From the NCBI GenBank assembly GCA_011524845.1, contig WTJL01000007.1, positions 1 to 20,966 of the forward strand: a stretch of 20,966 nt of DNA. Direction: 5' to 3'. Source of the DNA: Flavobacteriales bacterium (GTDB taxonomy: Bacteria > Bacteroidota > Bacteroidia > Flavobacteriales_D > Sanyastnellaceae). Below are positions 1-7,382 of the stretch, one piece after another; within the stretch, counting starts at the first letter, position 1, and every line of letters starts with the position of its first letter. Made by a program: the position numbers and the translations under genes. Below the pieces are notes generated by a model, which was given only the letters and a program-made list of their open reading frames with translations, searched no databases and was not told the DNA's origin.

Positions 1-2421
1 GGCAAAAACGCGTGCTGGGTGCCAGGAACCGACCACGCGTCCATCGCCACAGAGGCCAAGGTGGTGCGTCGGCTTCGCGACAAGGGCATCAAGAAATCGG
101 ACCTCTCGCGGGACGAGTTTTTGGGCCATGCGTGGGAGTGGACCCACGAGCACGGGGGCATCATCCTCGAGCAATTGAAAAAGCTGGGGGCGAGCTGCGA
201 CTGGAACCGGACGCGCTTCACGATGGACGAGGGCTACTACAAAGGGGTCATCGACACGTTTGTCGAATTCCACGAGAAGGGATTGATTTACCGAGGCGTG
301 CGCATGGTCAATTGGGACCCAGTGGCCTTGACGGCGCTGAGCGACGAAGAGGTGATTCACACCGAGGAGCACGGCAAGCTTTACTACGTACGTTATGCCA
401 TTGCCGGAGAGAACGACCGTTGGATCACGGTTGCGACGACACGTCCGGAAACCATCATGGGGGACACGGCCATCTGTGTGCACCCCGACGACGAGCGCTA
501 CAAAGACCTCGTGGGCAAGAAGGCCATTGTGCCTGTGGTGGACCGGGAGGTGCCCATCATCGCGGACGACTACATCGACATTGAGTTTGGCACGGGATGC
601 CTGAAGGTGACGCCCGCGCACGACACCAACGACTACGACCTCGGCCAAAAGCACGGCCTTGAGACCATCGACACGATCAATGCGGACGGGACGATGTCCG
701 GAGAAGCCGGAGCCTACGAAGGCATGGACCGGTTCGAGTGTCGGAAGAAATTTCCGGAAGAGTTGGATCGCCTTGGCAACCTCGTCAAGGTGGAGGACTA
801 CACCAACAAGGTGGGACGAAGCGAGCGCACCAACGCTGTGATCGAACCCCGCCTGTCGTTGCAGTGGTTCTTGGCGATGGAAGAGCTGTCCAAGCCTGCC
901 CTTGAGGCGGTGATGAACGACACGGTTCAATTCCACCCGCCCAAGTTCAAGAACAGCTACCGCCACTGGATGGAGAACGTCAAGGACTGGTGCATCAGCC
1001 GCCAGTTGTGGTGGGGGCACCAAATCCCGGCGTGGTTCTTTGGCGAAGGAGAAGAGGACTACGTGGTGGCGCGCACGGAGGAAGAGGCCTTGGCACAAGC
1101 CCAGGCGAAGACCGGAAATGCGGGCATGACCATGGCGGACTTGCGACGAGACGAGGACGTGATGGACACGTGGTTCAGCTCTTGGATTTGGCCCATTCAG
1201 GTGTTCGATGGCTTGCACAAGGAGGAGGAAGTGGCGTATTACTACCCCACCAACGACCTTGTGACGGCGCCTGAAATCATGTTCTTCTGGGTGGCCCGCA
1301 TGATCATCAGTGGCTACCACTACCGCGGAGAAGCACCGTTCAAGAACGTGTACTACACCGGCATCGTGCGGGACAAGAAAGGCCGCAAGATGTCCAAGAG
1401 CCTGGGCAACAGCCCGGACCCCATCGACCTGATGAAGCAGTACGGCGCGGACGGCGTTCGCGTGGGCATGCTGTTGACGTCGCCTGCGGGCAACGACCTG
1501 CCGTTTGACGAAAAGCTGTGTGAGCAGGGACGAAACTTCGCCAACAAGATTTGGAACGCGTTCCGCCTCGTGCAGGGGTGGGAAGTGGACGAGGCGAAAG
1601 CCCAACCGGAAGCGGCGGCCACGGCCGTGGCGTGGATGGAAGCCCGAAGCCAGCAGGCCATGGAAGAGTTGGACGCGGCGTTTGCCAGCTTCCGCTTGAG
1701 CGAGGCGTTGATGACGACCTACAGACTGGTGTGGGAGGAATACTGCAGCTGGTACTTGGAGTCGATCAAGCCGCCGTTTGGCGAGCCGATTGATGGAGCG
1801 ACGAAGCGTGCGACGCTCGAGATGTTCGAACGCATGCTCAAGTTGTTGCATCCCTTCATGCCGTTCCTCACCGAGGAAGTGTGGCACTGGACCCACGAAC
1901 GCGACGGACACGCCGACGACTTGTGTGTGGCGGCTTGGCCGGAGCGCGCGGCGTACGACAAGACCATCTTGGCTGCCATCGACATGGCCAAGGAGGTGGT
2001 GACCGCCATCCGCAACATCCGCAACGACAACGGCATCCCCAACAAGGAAAAGCTCGAATTGAAGGTGCAGCCCGGCGAGGGATACCCTGCACACCTCGAG
2101 CCGTGGATTGCCCACCTGACCAACCTGAGCGGCATCGAGCACGTGTCGGAAAAAGTGAAGGGGGCGTTTGGCTTTGTCCAAGGAACGCACCGGTTCTCCG
2201 TGCCGTTTGGCGAAGGCTTTGACATCGATGCAGAGCGCGCCAAAGTCCAAAAGGACCTCGACTACCAGCAAGGCTTCTTGCGCAGCGTGCGCGGCAAACT
2301 CTCCAACGAGAAGTTTGTGAACGGTGCACCGGAGCAGGTGGTCGAGAACGAGCGCAAGAAAGAGGCGGACGCCTTGGCCAAAATCGCGGTGCTCGAGGAG
2401 AAGCTCGCGGACCTCGGCTGA
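1..2421 (+). CDS. valS: Valine--tRNA ligase, 5'-truncated by the window edge
   Basis: This is a cytoplasmic class Ia aminoacyl-tRNA synthetase that charges tRNA-Val. The reading frame is open from base 1 and encodes GKNACWVPGTDHASIAT, a conserved block just after the HIGH region, so the true start and the HIGH motif lie upstream of the window. About 806 residues are visible of a family usually near 870-950. The KMSKS loop is intact at 1387-1401 (window residues 463-467). The segment with WWGHQIPAW and the DVMDTWFSSWIWP block belong to the catalytic and connective region. The C-terminal 65 or so residues are charged and helical, as expected for the valyl-specific coiled-coil tRNA-binding arm. 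The stop is at 2419-2421, and 47 bases separate it from the next gene with no terminator visible. Identity is very secure. Confidence 0.97.
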   Translation, partial: GKNACWVPGTDHASIATEAKVVRRLRDKGIKKSDLSRDEFLGHAWEWTHEHGGIILEQLKKLGASCDWNRTRFTMDEGYYKGVIDTFVEFHEKGLIYRGVRMVNWDPVALTALSDEEVIHTEEHGKLYYVRYAIAGENDRWITVATTRPETIMGDTAICVHPDDERYKDLVGKKAIVPVVDREVPIIADDYIDIEFGTGCLKVTPAHDTNDYDLGQKHGLETIDTINADGTMSGEAGAYEGMDRFECRKKFPEELDRLGNLVKVEDYTNKVGRSERTNAVIEPRLSLQWFLAMEELSKPALEAVMNDTVQFHPPKFKNSYRHWMENVKDWCISRQLWWGHQIPAWFFGEGEEDYVVARTEEEALAQAQAKTGNAGMTMADLRRDEDVMDTWFSSWIWPIQVFDGLHKEEEVAYYYPTNDLVTAPEIMFFWVARMIISGYHYRGEAPFKNVYYTGIVRDKKGRKMSKSLGNSPDPIDLMKQYGADGVRVGMLLTSPAGNDLPFDEKLCEQGRNFANKIWNAFRLVQGWEVDEAKAQPEAAATAVAWMEARSQQAMEELDAAFASFRLSEALMTTYRLVWEEYCSWYLESIKPPFGEPIDGATKRATLEMFERMLKLLHPFMPFLTEEVWHWTHERDGHADDLCVAAWPERAAYDKTILAAIDMAKEVVTAIRNIRNDNGIPNKEKLELKVQPGEGYPAHLEPWIAHLTNLSGIEHVSEKVKGAFGFVQGTHRFSVPFGEGFDIDAERAKVQKDLDYQQGFLRSVRGKLSNEKFVNGAPEQVVENERKKEADALAKIAVLEEKLADLG

Positions 2422-2468
2422 GTCCATGGCCCTGCGAACACGGCGCCCGGTTGGGGTGTTGTGTGGGC

Positions 2469-2642
2469 ATGTTTGGACTCTTCAAGAAAGACCCGGTGGA
2501 GAAGCTCCGGAAGGAGCACGCGGACCTCTTGGCCCGCGCCCACAAAATGAGCACGGTGGACCGTGCCAAGTCAGACGCTTTGGTGGCCCAGGCTGCCGAG
2601 GTGGAAGCCAAGTTGGTGGCCCTGCAATCTGAGAAGTCATGA
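2469..2642 (+). CDS. Small DUF6435 (Lacal_2735-type) protein
   Basis: A 57-residue protein starting MFGLFKKDPVEKL. This matches the pattern of a small Bacteroidota family annotated as Lacal_2735 or DUF6435, whose function is unknown. It has no signal peptide or membrane segment. The sequence is highly charged with regular Ala and Leu spacing, so it is probably one helical hairpin or a short coiled coil. I chose the ATG at 2469 because MFGLFKK is the family's conserved N-terminus; an in-frame ATG at 2451 would add six unlikely residues. The stop overlaps the next start (ATGA at 2639-2642), which suggests translational coupling to the SDR gene. It may be the first gene of the photorepair train or a passenger behind valS. 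Confidence 0.8.
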   Translation: MFGLFKKDPVEKLRKEHADLLARAHKMSTVDRAKSDALVAQAAEVEAKLVALQSEKS

Positions 2643-3352
2643 GGACGGTGGCGATTGTCGGGGACAGCCGAGGCATTGGAGCGGCCCTTCGTGAGCAGCT
2701 GTTGGACCAGGGCGTGCGCGTGATTGGCGTCTCGCGCACGGGCGTGCAACGCGAAGGGGGAGAGCACCCCAACTACCAGAGTTTGGTCTTCGATGCCGTG
2801 GAGCATCCGTGCGATTTGTCGGGGTTTGCCGACGCGTTGGACGGACTGGTCTATTGCCCAGGCACCATCAAGCTCAAGCCGTTGCGCGGCTTGAAGCCCG
2901 AGCAATTCCGAGACGATTTCCGGATCAACGTGTTGGGTGCAGTCCAAACACTGAAGGCCAACCACGCCTTGCTGAAAGCGGGTGCCGTGGACGGGGCCAA
3001 GCCCGGCGTGGTGCTGTTCAGCACCGTGGCGGTGCAGACGGGCATGGCGTACCACGCAAGCATCGCAGCGTCGAAGGGCGCCGTGGAAGGCTTGACGAGG
3101 ACGTTGGCCGCGGAGTGGGCGCCAGACATTCGGGTCAATGCTGTGGCACCGAGTTTGACGGACACGAGCTTGGCGGCGAGCTTGCTGGGCAACGACGCCA
3201 AGCGAGAAGCTGCTGCGGAGCGCCACCCTCTGAAAAAAGTCCTCGGGGCCGAGGAGGTGGCGTCGGCAGCGGCGTACCTGCTGTCAGAGCATGCGGCGGG
3301 CATCACCGGTCAGGTTGTGCAGGTCGATGCCGGGATGGGCGCCGTGCGATGA
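2639..3352 (+). CDS. SDR-fold protein of the photolyase cluster, atypical active site
   Basis: A 237-residue short-chain dehydrogenase/reductase fold protein, close to the usual 240-260 residues. The N-terminal nucleotide-binding glycine motif is GDSRGIG (residues 8-14), and the C-terminal GQVVQVDAGMG block is typical of the family. YCPGTIKLKP (72-81) sits where SDRs carry NNAG. The catalytic triad is unusual. Aligned by eye to FabG, the Ser position is Thr129, the Tyr of YxxxK is Ile142, and only Lys146 is kept (segment HASIAASKGAVEGL). From memory, related proteins next to flavobacterial photolyases share this pattern, so it is probably a subfamily trait and not a local mutation. Ordinary ketone/alcohol oxidoreductase activity is therefore doubtful; it may bind NAD(P) or flavin without that chemistry. 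It overlaps both neighbours by four bases. Confidence 0.88.
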   Translation: MRTVAIVGDSRGIGAALREQLLDQGVRVIGVSRTGVQREGGEHPNYQSLVFDAVEHPCDLSGFADALDGLVYCPGTIKLKPLRGLKPEQFRDDFRINVLGAVQTLKANHALLKAGAVDGAKPGVVLFSTVAVQTGMAYHASIAASKGAVEGLTRTLAAEWAPDIRVNAVAPSLTDTSLAASLLGNDAKREAAAERHPLKKVLGAEEVASAAAYLLSEHAAGITGQVVQVDAGMGAVR

Positions 3353-4032
3353 ATCCTTCACCGGACATGGTGCGGTGGACACGAGAGGAGTTGGACGCGT
3401 GGCCTTCGCGGAAGCGTGCACGAACAGTGAACAGCCTCAGCGGATTCAAAAGCGCCACACTCGTTGGGTCGGTGGACATGAATGGCGTGCACAACTTGAG
3501 TGTGGTGAGCTCCGTGGTTCACCTCGGCTCGAACCCAGCCCAAATGGGCATGGTCCTGCGTCCGCCGGGCGACGACGCCCACACCTACAAGAACCTGATG
3601 GCCACCGGCCAGTGCACGTTCAGCCACATCGGCGTGGACTGGGTGGCCAAGGCCCATCAGTGCAGCGCGAGGTACCCCGCGGACGTGTCGGAGTTTGATG
3701 CGGTGGGGTTGACGCCATGTGGCACCGACGAGGGGTGGAAAGCCCCCGCCGTTTCAGAGGCTCGGGTGCGTATGGGGTTGACGCTGGCAGAGGACATGGT
3801 GCTGCCCAACCGGTGCCATTTCATGGTGCTCGACGTGCAATGGGTGGAAGTGGATGAACAGGCGCTGGCCAAGGACGGATACGTGGATTTGGGCAAAGCG
3901 AAAACCGCGGCGGTCAGCGGCTTGGATGGGTACCACGACACGCGCCATTTGGGCCGGCTGTCGTACGCCAAAACCGACCGAGACGTCGACGTGTTGGAGG
4001 ATGTGTTGAAAGGCTGGCCGGACGTGGAATGA
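3349..4032 (+). CDS. Flavin reductase-like FMN-binding split-barrel protein
   Basis: A 227-residue protein resembling the flavin reductase-like domain family (FMN-binding split barrel). Recognisable blocks are the early SATLVGSVDMNGVHNLSVVSS segment (residues 36-56), which resembles the start of the barrel, and the FSHIGVDWVAKAHQCSARYP region near residues 90-110. A late HLGRLSYAKTD segment (residues 201-211) resembles the family C-terminus. Such proteins use NAD(P)H to reduce free or bound flavin. The position directly before a photolyase gene, with ATGA overlaps on both sides (3349-3352 and 4029-4032), suggests it reduces the FAD of the encoded photolyases or cryptochromes, but that is inference. 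It has no signal peptide, so it is cytoplasmic. Enzyme activity and flavin specificity cannot be read from the sequence. Confidence 0.85.
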   Translation: MNPSPDMVRWTREELDAWPSRKRARTVNSLSGFKSATLVGSVDMNGVHNLSVVSSVVHLGSNPAQMGMVLRPPGDDAHTYKNLMATGQCTFSHIGVDWVAKAHQCSARYPADVSEFDAVGLTPCGTDEGWKAPAVSEARVRMGLTLAEDMVLPNRCHFMVLDVQWVEVDEQALAKDGYVDLGKAKTAAVSGLDGYHDTRHLGRLSYAKTDRDVDVLEDVLKGWPDVE

Positions 4033-5555
4033 GCGGCAAAGGGGTGCACGTGGTGTGGTTCAAACGAGACCTGCGGACGCGGGACCATCGGCCGCTCCAG
4101 CACGCCCTTGAACTTGCCGGAGCGGAGGGAAGTCGCGTCCTTCTTTTGCACGTGTTTGAACCGGGGGTGTTGGCTCACCCCACCACGTCCTCGAGGCATG
4201 TGGCCTTTCAATGGGCGTGCGGGGACGACATGAACGTCACCTTCAAACAAGAGGGCTGGCAACTGTCCCTTCACCGAGTCCACGCCCCGGTGATGGACGT
4301 GCTTCAGTGGATCCACGAGTCGATGGGCATGGCGTCGTTGCATTCCCATGAGGAAACCGGGGTGCTTTGGACGTTTGACCGCGACAAGGAGGTGGCCACA
4401 TGGTGCAAGAAGGTCGGTGTGCCGTGGCATGAAGTTCCCCAGCCCGGGGTGCAACGTCGCCGAACATCACGCGCGGGGTGGGTGGAAGCCTGGCATGTGA
4501 ACATGGCGTTGCCATGGGCGAATCCCGACCTCGAACGCTGGGGCAGGGAGGAGGGGCAGGATGCCCGTCCTGAGTGGCCAGAGGGATGGCGTTTGACGAG
4601 CGCACCCGCGGTCACCCACGCCGACGATCTTCCTGGGACAGGACCGTTTCAGCCGGGCGGAGAACGCGCCGGCCATGCCTACCTCATGAGTTTCCTCAAA
4701 GAGGGACGCATTTCCACCTACCAAAAGCACATCAGCAAGCCCGAAGCGAGTCGACGGAGTTGCAGCCGGTTGTCCCCGTTTTTGGCGTGGGGCGCACTGA
4801 GCATCCGTCAAGTGTACCAAGCGCTGGAGGCGACCAAGCAGGGGCGCAACCACCACGCGTTTGGAAGTCGCCTGAGGTGGCATTGCCATTTCATCCAAAA
4901 GTTTGAATCCGAGCATGCCCTCGAGTGGCGCAATGTCAACCGGGCGTACGACGGGTTGCCCGTCGTGCATCGTCCGGAATGGATCGAACGTTGGAAAGAG
5001 GGAACCACGGGCATCCCCTTGGTGGATGCGTGCATGCGGTGCGTCCGCGAAACGGGGTACCTCAATTTCAGGATGCGTGCCATGCTGGTGAGTTTTTTCA
5101 CGCACCACATGAACCACGCGTGGCAGGACGGCGTGACGCATTTGGCGAAGTGCTTTTTGGACTTCGAGCCCGGCATTCACTACAGCCAATTTCAGATGCA
5201 GGCTGGGGTCACAGGCATCAACACGGTGCGGATATACAATCCCGTGAAGCAGGGCCAAGAGCACGATCCAGACGGCGACTTTGTCCGGAAGTGGGTGCCT
5301 GAATTGGCGGGGGTGCCTGCAGAGTGGATCCATGCGCCATGGACGGCGCCACCCATGGAGGCCGCGATGGGCGGGTGGAACGCCGAGGCCTATCCGGAGC
5401 CCATGCTGGACTTGACCGAGGCGGCACGGGCGGCGCGCGACCGCATGTGGGCGTTCCGAAAGCGGGCCGATGTCAAGGCCGAGGGCCGCAGGATTTTGGC
5501 GCGCCACGTTGTGCCGCCACGTGCCCAAACCAAAGGCAGAATGCGCGAACTTTGA
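4029..5555 (+). CDS. Photolyase/cryptochrome family protein, divergent subfamily
   Basis: A 508-residue cytoplasmic flavoprotein of the DNA photolyase/cryptochrome superfamily. The N-terminal antenna-type Rossmann domain opens VVWFKRDLRTRDH (residues 8-20). The helical FAD domain carries TGIPLVDACMRC, FRMRAMLVSF and the closing RIYNPVKQGQEHDPDGDFVRKWVPEL-like block. Aligned by eye with E. coli PhrB, Trp359 is kept (Trp365 here). The N5-facing Asn378 aligns with His384, and the flavin-proximal Trp382 aligns with Phe388, in the segment GIHYSQFQMQ. It is therefore not a standard class I CPD photolyase, and may be a repair enzyme with a different electron route or a light sensor. Similar proteins sit in marine Bacteroidota photolyase clusters. 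It overlaps the flavin reductase gene by four bases, and the next gene starts three bases after its stop. Confidence 0.93.
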   Translation: MSGKGVHVVWFKRDLRTRDHRPLQHALELAGAEGSRVLLLHVFEPGVLAHPTTSSRHVAFQWACGDDMNVTFKQEGWQLSLHRVHAPVMDVLQWIHESMGMASLHSHEETGVLWTFDRDKEVATWCKKVGVPWHEVPQPGVQRRRTSRAGWVEAWHVNMALPWANPDLERWGREEGQDARPEWPEGWRLTSAPAVTHADDLPGTGPFQPGGERAGHAYLMSFLKEGRISTYQKHISKPEASRRSCSRLSPFLAWGALSIRQVYQALEATKQGRNHHAFGSRLRWHCHFIQKFESEHALEWRNVNRAYDGLPVVHRPEWIERWKEGTTGIPLVDACMRCVRETGYLNFRMRAMLVSFFTHHMNHAWQDGVTHLAKCFLDFEPGIHYSQFQMQAGVTGINTVRIYNPVKQGQEHDPDGDFVRKWVPELAGVPAEWIHAPWTAPPMEAAMGGWNAEAYPEPMLDLTEAARAARDRMWAFRKRADVKAEGRRILARHVVPPRAQTKGRMREL

Positions 5556-5558
5556 CCC

Positions 5559-6437
5559 ATGTCTGAATCGCGCAGTTCTGGAACGCTGTTGCACCACGAA
5601 GTGATCGGGGACCGTCCCGACGCGCCGTGGATGGTTCTGATTCACGGAGCCGGTGGGTCCATCAAGACCTGGAAGTTTCAGATTGAAGCGTTTGCCCCCC
5701 ATTACCGATTGTTGCTCTTGGACCTGCGCGACCATGGGTTGAGCAAGGACATCCTGCCTGAATTTCCTGCCTACGATTTTGACATCGTGGCCGAGGACAT
5801 CTTGCGTGTGGTCGACCATTTGGGCATCCAAAAGGCTCACTTTGTCAGCCTCAGCATCGGCAGCGTCATCCTCCAAAAAATCGACATCGAGCGCCCAGAA
5901 TTGATCGACCGCATGGTCATGGCGGGGGCCATTTTCGACGGAAGTTGGTTGATGCACCTGTTTGTGCACAGCGCCAAGGTGTTGAATTACGTGCTTCCGT
6001 ACCGTGCGATCTATTGGCTCTTTTCGTTCATCGTGTTGCCACGCCGGAACCACCGATTGAGCCGTTGGATTTTCCGCCGTCAGAGTCGGAAGCTGACGCA
6101 AGGGGAATACCTCAAGTGGGTGGAGCTGTACAAGCCCTTCTTCAAGTTGGTTCGCCAATACGTGCAACGGCCGGTGATGAAAAAAGGCCTCGTGGTCATG
6201 GGCGACCAGGACCACATTTTTTTCCGTGCCGCCGAGCGATTCACTCAATTGCAGCGCAACATGCGGTTGAGTGTGATTGAAAATTGCGGCCACGTGTGCA
6301 GCATCGAGGCCCCTGAGTTGTTCAATGAACTCGTGCTCAACTTCCTTCAGGATGCAGACGTTCCCCACCGCGTGACCGCCACGCCGGTGCCCAAATCATG
6401 GACTGAACTTCGTCAACTCCAAGCCACAAAAGCATGA
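5559..6437 (+). CDS. Alpha/beta-fold hydrolase
   Basis: A 292-residue alpha/beta hydrolase fold protein. The oxyanion-hole HG motif is LIHGAGGS (residues 27-34). The nucleophile elbow is S-L-S-I-G with Ser99 as nucleophile, so the usual first Gly of GxSxG is Ser97. The acid is probably Asp218 in MGDQDHIF, and the base His245 in NCGHVCSIE. The cap region (about 130-200) is rich in aromatic and basic residues with a hydrophobic run near 145-160, which may touch a membrane or a lipid. The substrate cannot be deduced; esterase, lipase or C-C hydrolase are all possible. It starts three bases after the photolyase stop, and its own stop overlaps the next start (ATGA at 6434-6437), so it belongs to the same gene train. 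Confidence 0.88.
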   Translation: MSESRSSGTLLHHEVIGDRPDAPWMVLIHGAGGSIKTWKFQIEAFAPHYRLLLLDLRDHGLSKDILPEFPAYDFDIVAEDILRVVDHLGIQKAHFVSLSIGSVILQKIDIERPELIDRMVMAGAIFDGSWLMHLFVHSAKVLNYVLPYRAIYWLFSFIVLPRRNHRLSRWIFRRQSRKLTQGEYLKWVELYKPFFKLVRQYVQRPVMKKGLVVMGDQDHIFFRAAERFTQLQRNMRLSVIENCGHVCSIEAPELFNELVLNFLQDADVPHRVTATPVPKSWTELRQLQATKA

Positions 6438-7189
6438 GCTTTTCCCCCTTGAACACGGCCTTGGCCTTCGCCTTGTGCGCCTTTGTCGCTGTCCCAGAAT
6501 TGTGGGGCCAAACCATCGAAACCGACCGTCCCGACCAAACCGAAGCGGCCACCCTGGTGCCGGTGGGAGGGGTCCAGATCGAAACAGGATTGGCAGGGTA
6601 CACCACAGCGAACGGCTCTTGGACAGGATACACCTTGCCGACGGCTCTGTTGCGTCTGGGGCTGCACGAGCGCTTTGAGTTGCGCGTGGTGGGCCAGCGC
6701 GACCAGGTTCAGCCCAACCTCATCGACATCCCAGAAACGTGGCTCGTGGAATCGTCTTGGGACGTCGGGGCCAAAGTGGCCGGGTGGAACAATGAATCTT
6801 CGCAGATGTGCCTGCTCGCACATTACCGTTTTCGGCCCAGTGGGTTGTCCGGAGGCCAGGTGCGCGTGAATCTCGCCAAGCCCTTGGGGGACCGCTTCAG
6901 TGTGGGCACCAACTTGGGAATGGTGTGGACGTGGGCGACGGAGACGGTGGACGCCATGAAGGCCTTTGAATACACTGTGGCCGTGGGGTACAACGTCACA
7001 GAAAGCCTCTACGCATACGTGGAGGGATTTGGAGAAAGCGGACAGTGGCAGGGGGATGGAGGATTGGCCTGGCGCCCAGACCCATTGAGCCAATTTGACG
7101 TCAGCGTGGGATGGGCAGGAGACTACGGTCAGTCTTACGTCGCCGTCGGTTGGTCCAAACTGATGCTCACGGGGCAAAGCGGAATGTGA
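6434..7189 (+). CDS. Outer-membrane beta-barrel protein, MetA-pathway transporter-like
   Basis: A 251-residue exported protein. Residues 1-25 form a Sec signal peptide with probable cleavage after LWG. The mature start QTIETDRPDQTEAATLVPVG is characteristic of proteins annotated as transporter or 'MetA-pathway of phenol degradation' (Phenol_MetA_deg). The rest alternates polar and hydrophobic residues with many Gly, Trp and Tyr (QIETGLAGYTT, FELRVVGQRDQ, VAVGYNVTESLYAYVEGFG), as expected for amphipathic strands of an outer-membrane barrel. The substrate is unknown, and the family name does not imply phenol metabolism here. A barrel protein inside a photolyase gene train is unexpected. Its start overlaps the hydrolase stop by four bases, and the DUF2256 start follows ten bases after its own stop. 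Confidence 0.82.
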   Translation: MSFSPLNTALAFALCAFVAVPELWGQTIETDRPDQTEAATLVPVGGVQIETGLAGYTTANGSWTGYTLPTALLRLGLHERFELRVVGQRDQVQPNLIDIPETWLVESSWDVGAKVAGWNNESSQMCLLAHYRFRPSGLSGGQVRVNLAKPLGDRFSVGTNLGMVWTWATETVDAMKAFEYTVAVGYNVTESLYAYVEGFGESGQWQGDGGLAWRPDPLSQFDVSVGWAGDYGQSYVAVGWSKLMLTGQSGM

Positions 7190-7199
7190 TTCTGTCGCC

Positions 7200-7355
7200 G
7201 TGGCCCACAAAAAACCACACCTTCCTGAGAAAACATGCGTGACATGCGGCCGGCCATTTGCCTGGCGCAAAAAGTGGGCGCGCGACTGGGACAACGTCAA
7301 GCATTGCAGCGAGCGCTGCAGACGCAACAGAACCACTTCCGCGAAGGAAACATGA
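7200..7355 (+). CDS. DUF2256 small zinc-ribbon-like protein
   Basis: A 51-residue protein with a GTG start at 7200 and a stop at 7353-7355. Residues 4-44 follow the DUF2256 pattern closely: KKPHLPEKTC, then CGRPFAWRKKWARDWD, then HCSERCRRN. Cys13, Cys16, Cys36 and Cys40 form two pairs likely to hold one zinc. The rest is strongly basic (RKKWAR, RCRRNR), which would suit nucleic acid contact. No in-frame ATG exists between the upstream stop at 7161 and the conserved block, so GTG is the best start. DUF2256 genes are commonly found beside cryptochrome/photolyase genes in marine bacteria, as here, 27 bases before the iron-sulfur photolyase. Its function is not established; a role in photolyase maturation or DNA binding is only inference. 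Confidence 0.9.
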   Translation: MAHKKPHLPEKTCVTCGRPFAWRKKWARDWDNVKHCSERCRRNRTTSAKET

Positions 7356-7382
7356 CGGCGTCAGGGGTGTTACTCCAACACC

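Noticed and set aside
12..584. A 190-residue plus-strand frame overlapping the start of valS
   Set aside because: Arg/Gly/His-rich out-of-frame translation of valS.
4467..6368. A 633-residue minus-strand open frame opposite the photolyase and hydrolase genes
   Set aside because: It is a shadow of high-GC coding on the plus strand. The plus-strand proteins show clear family motifs, and this frame shows none.
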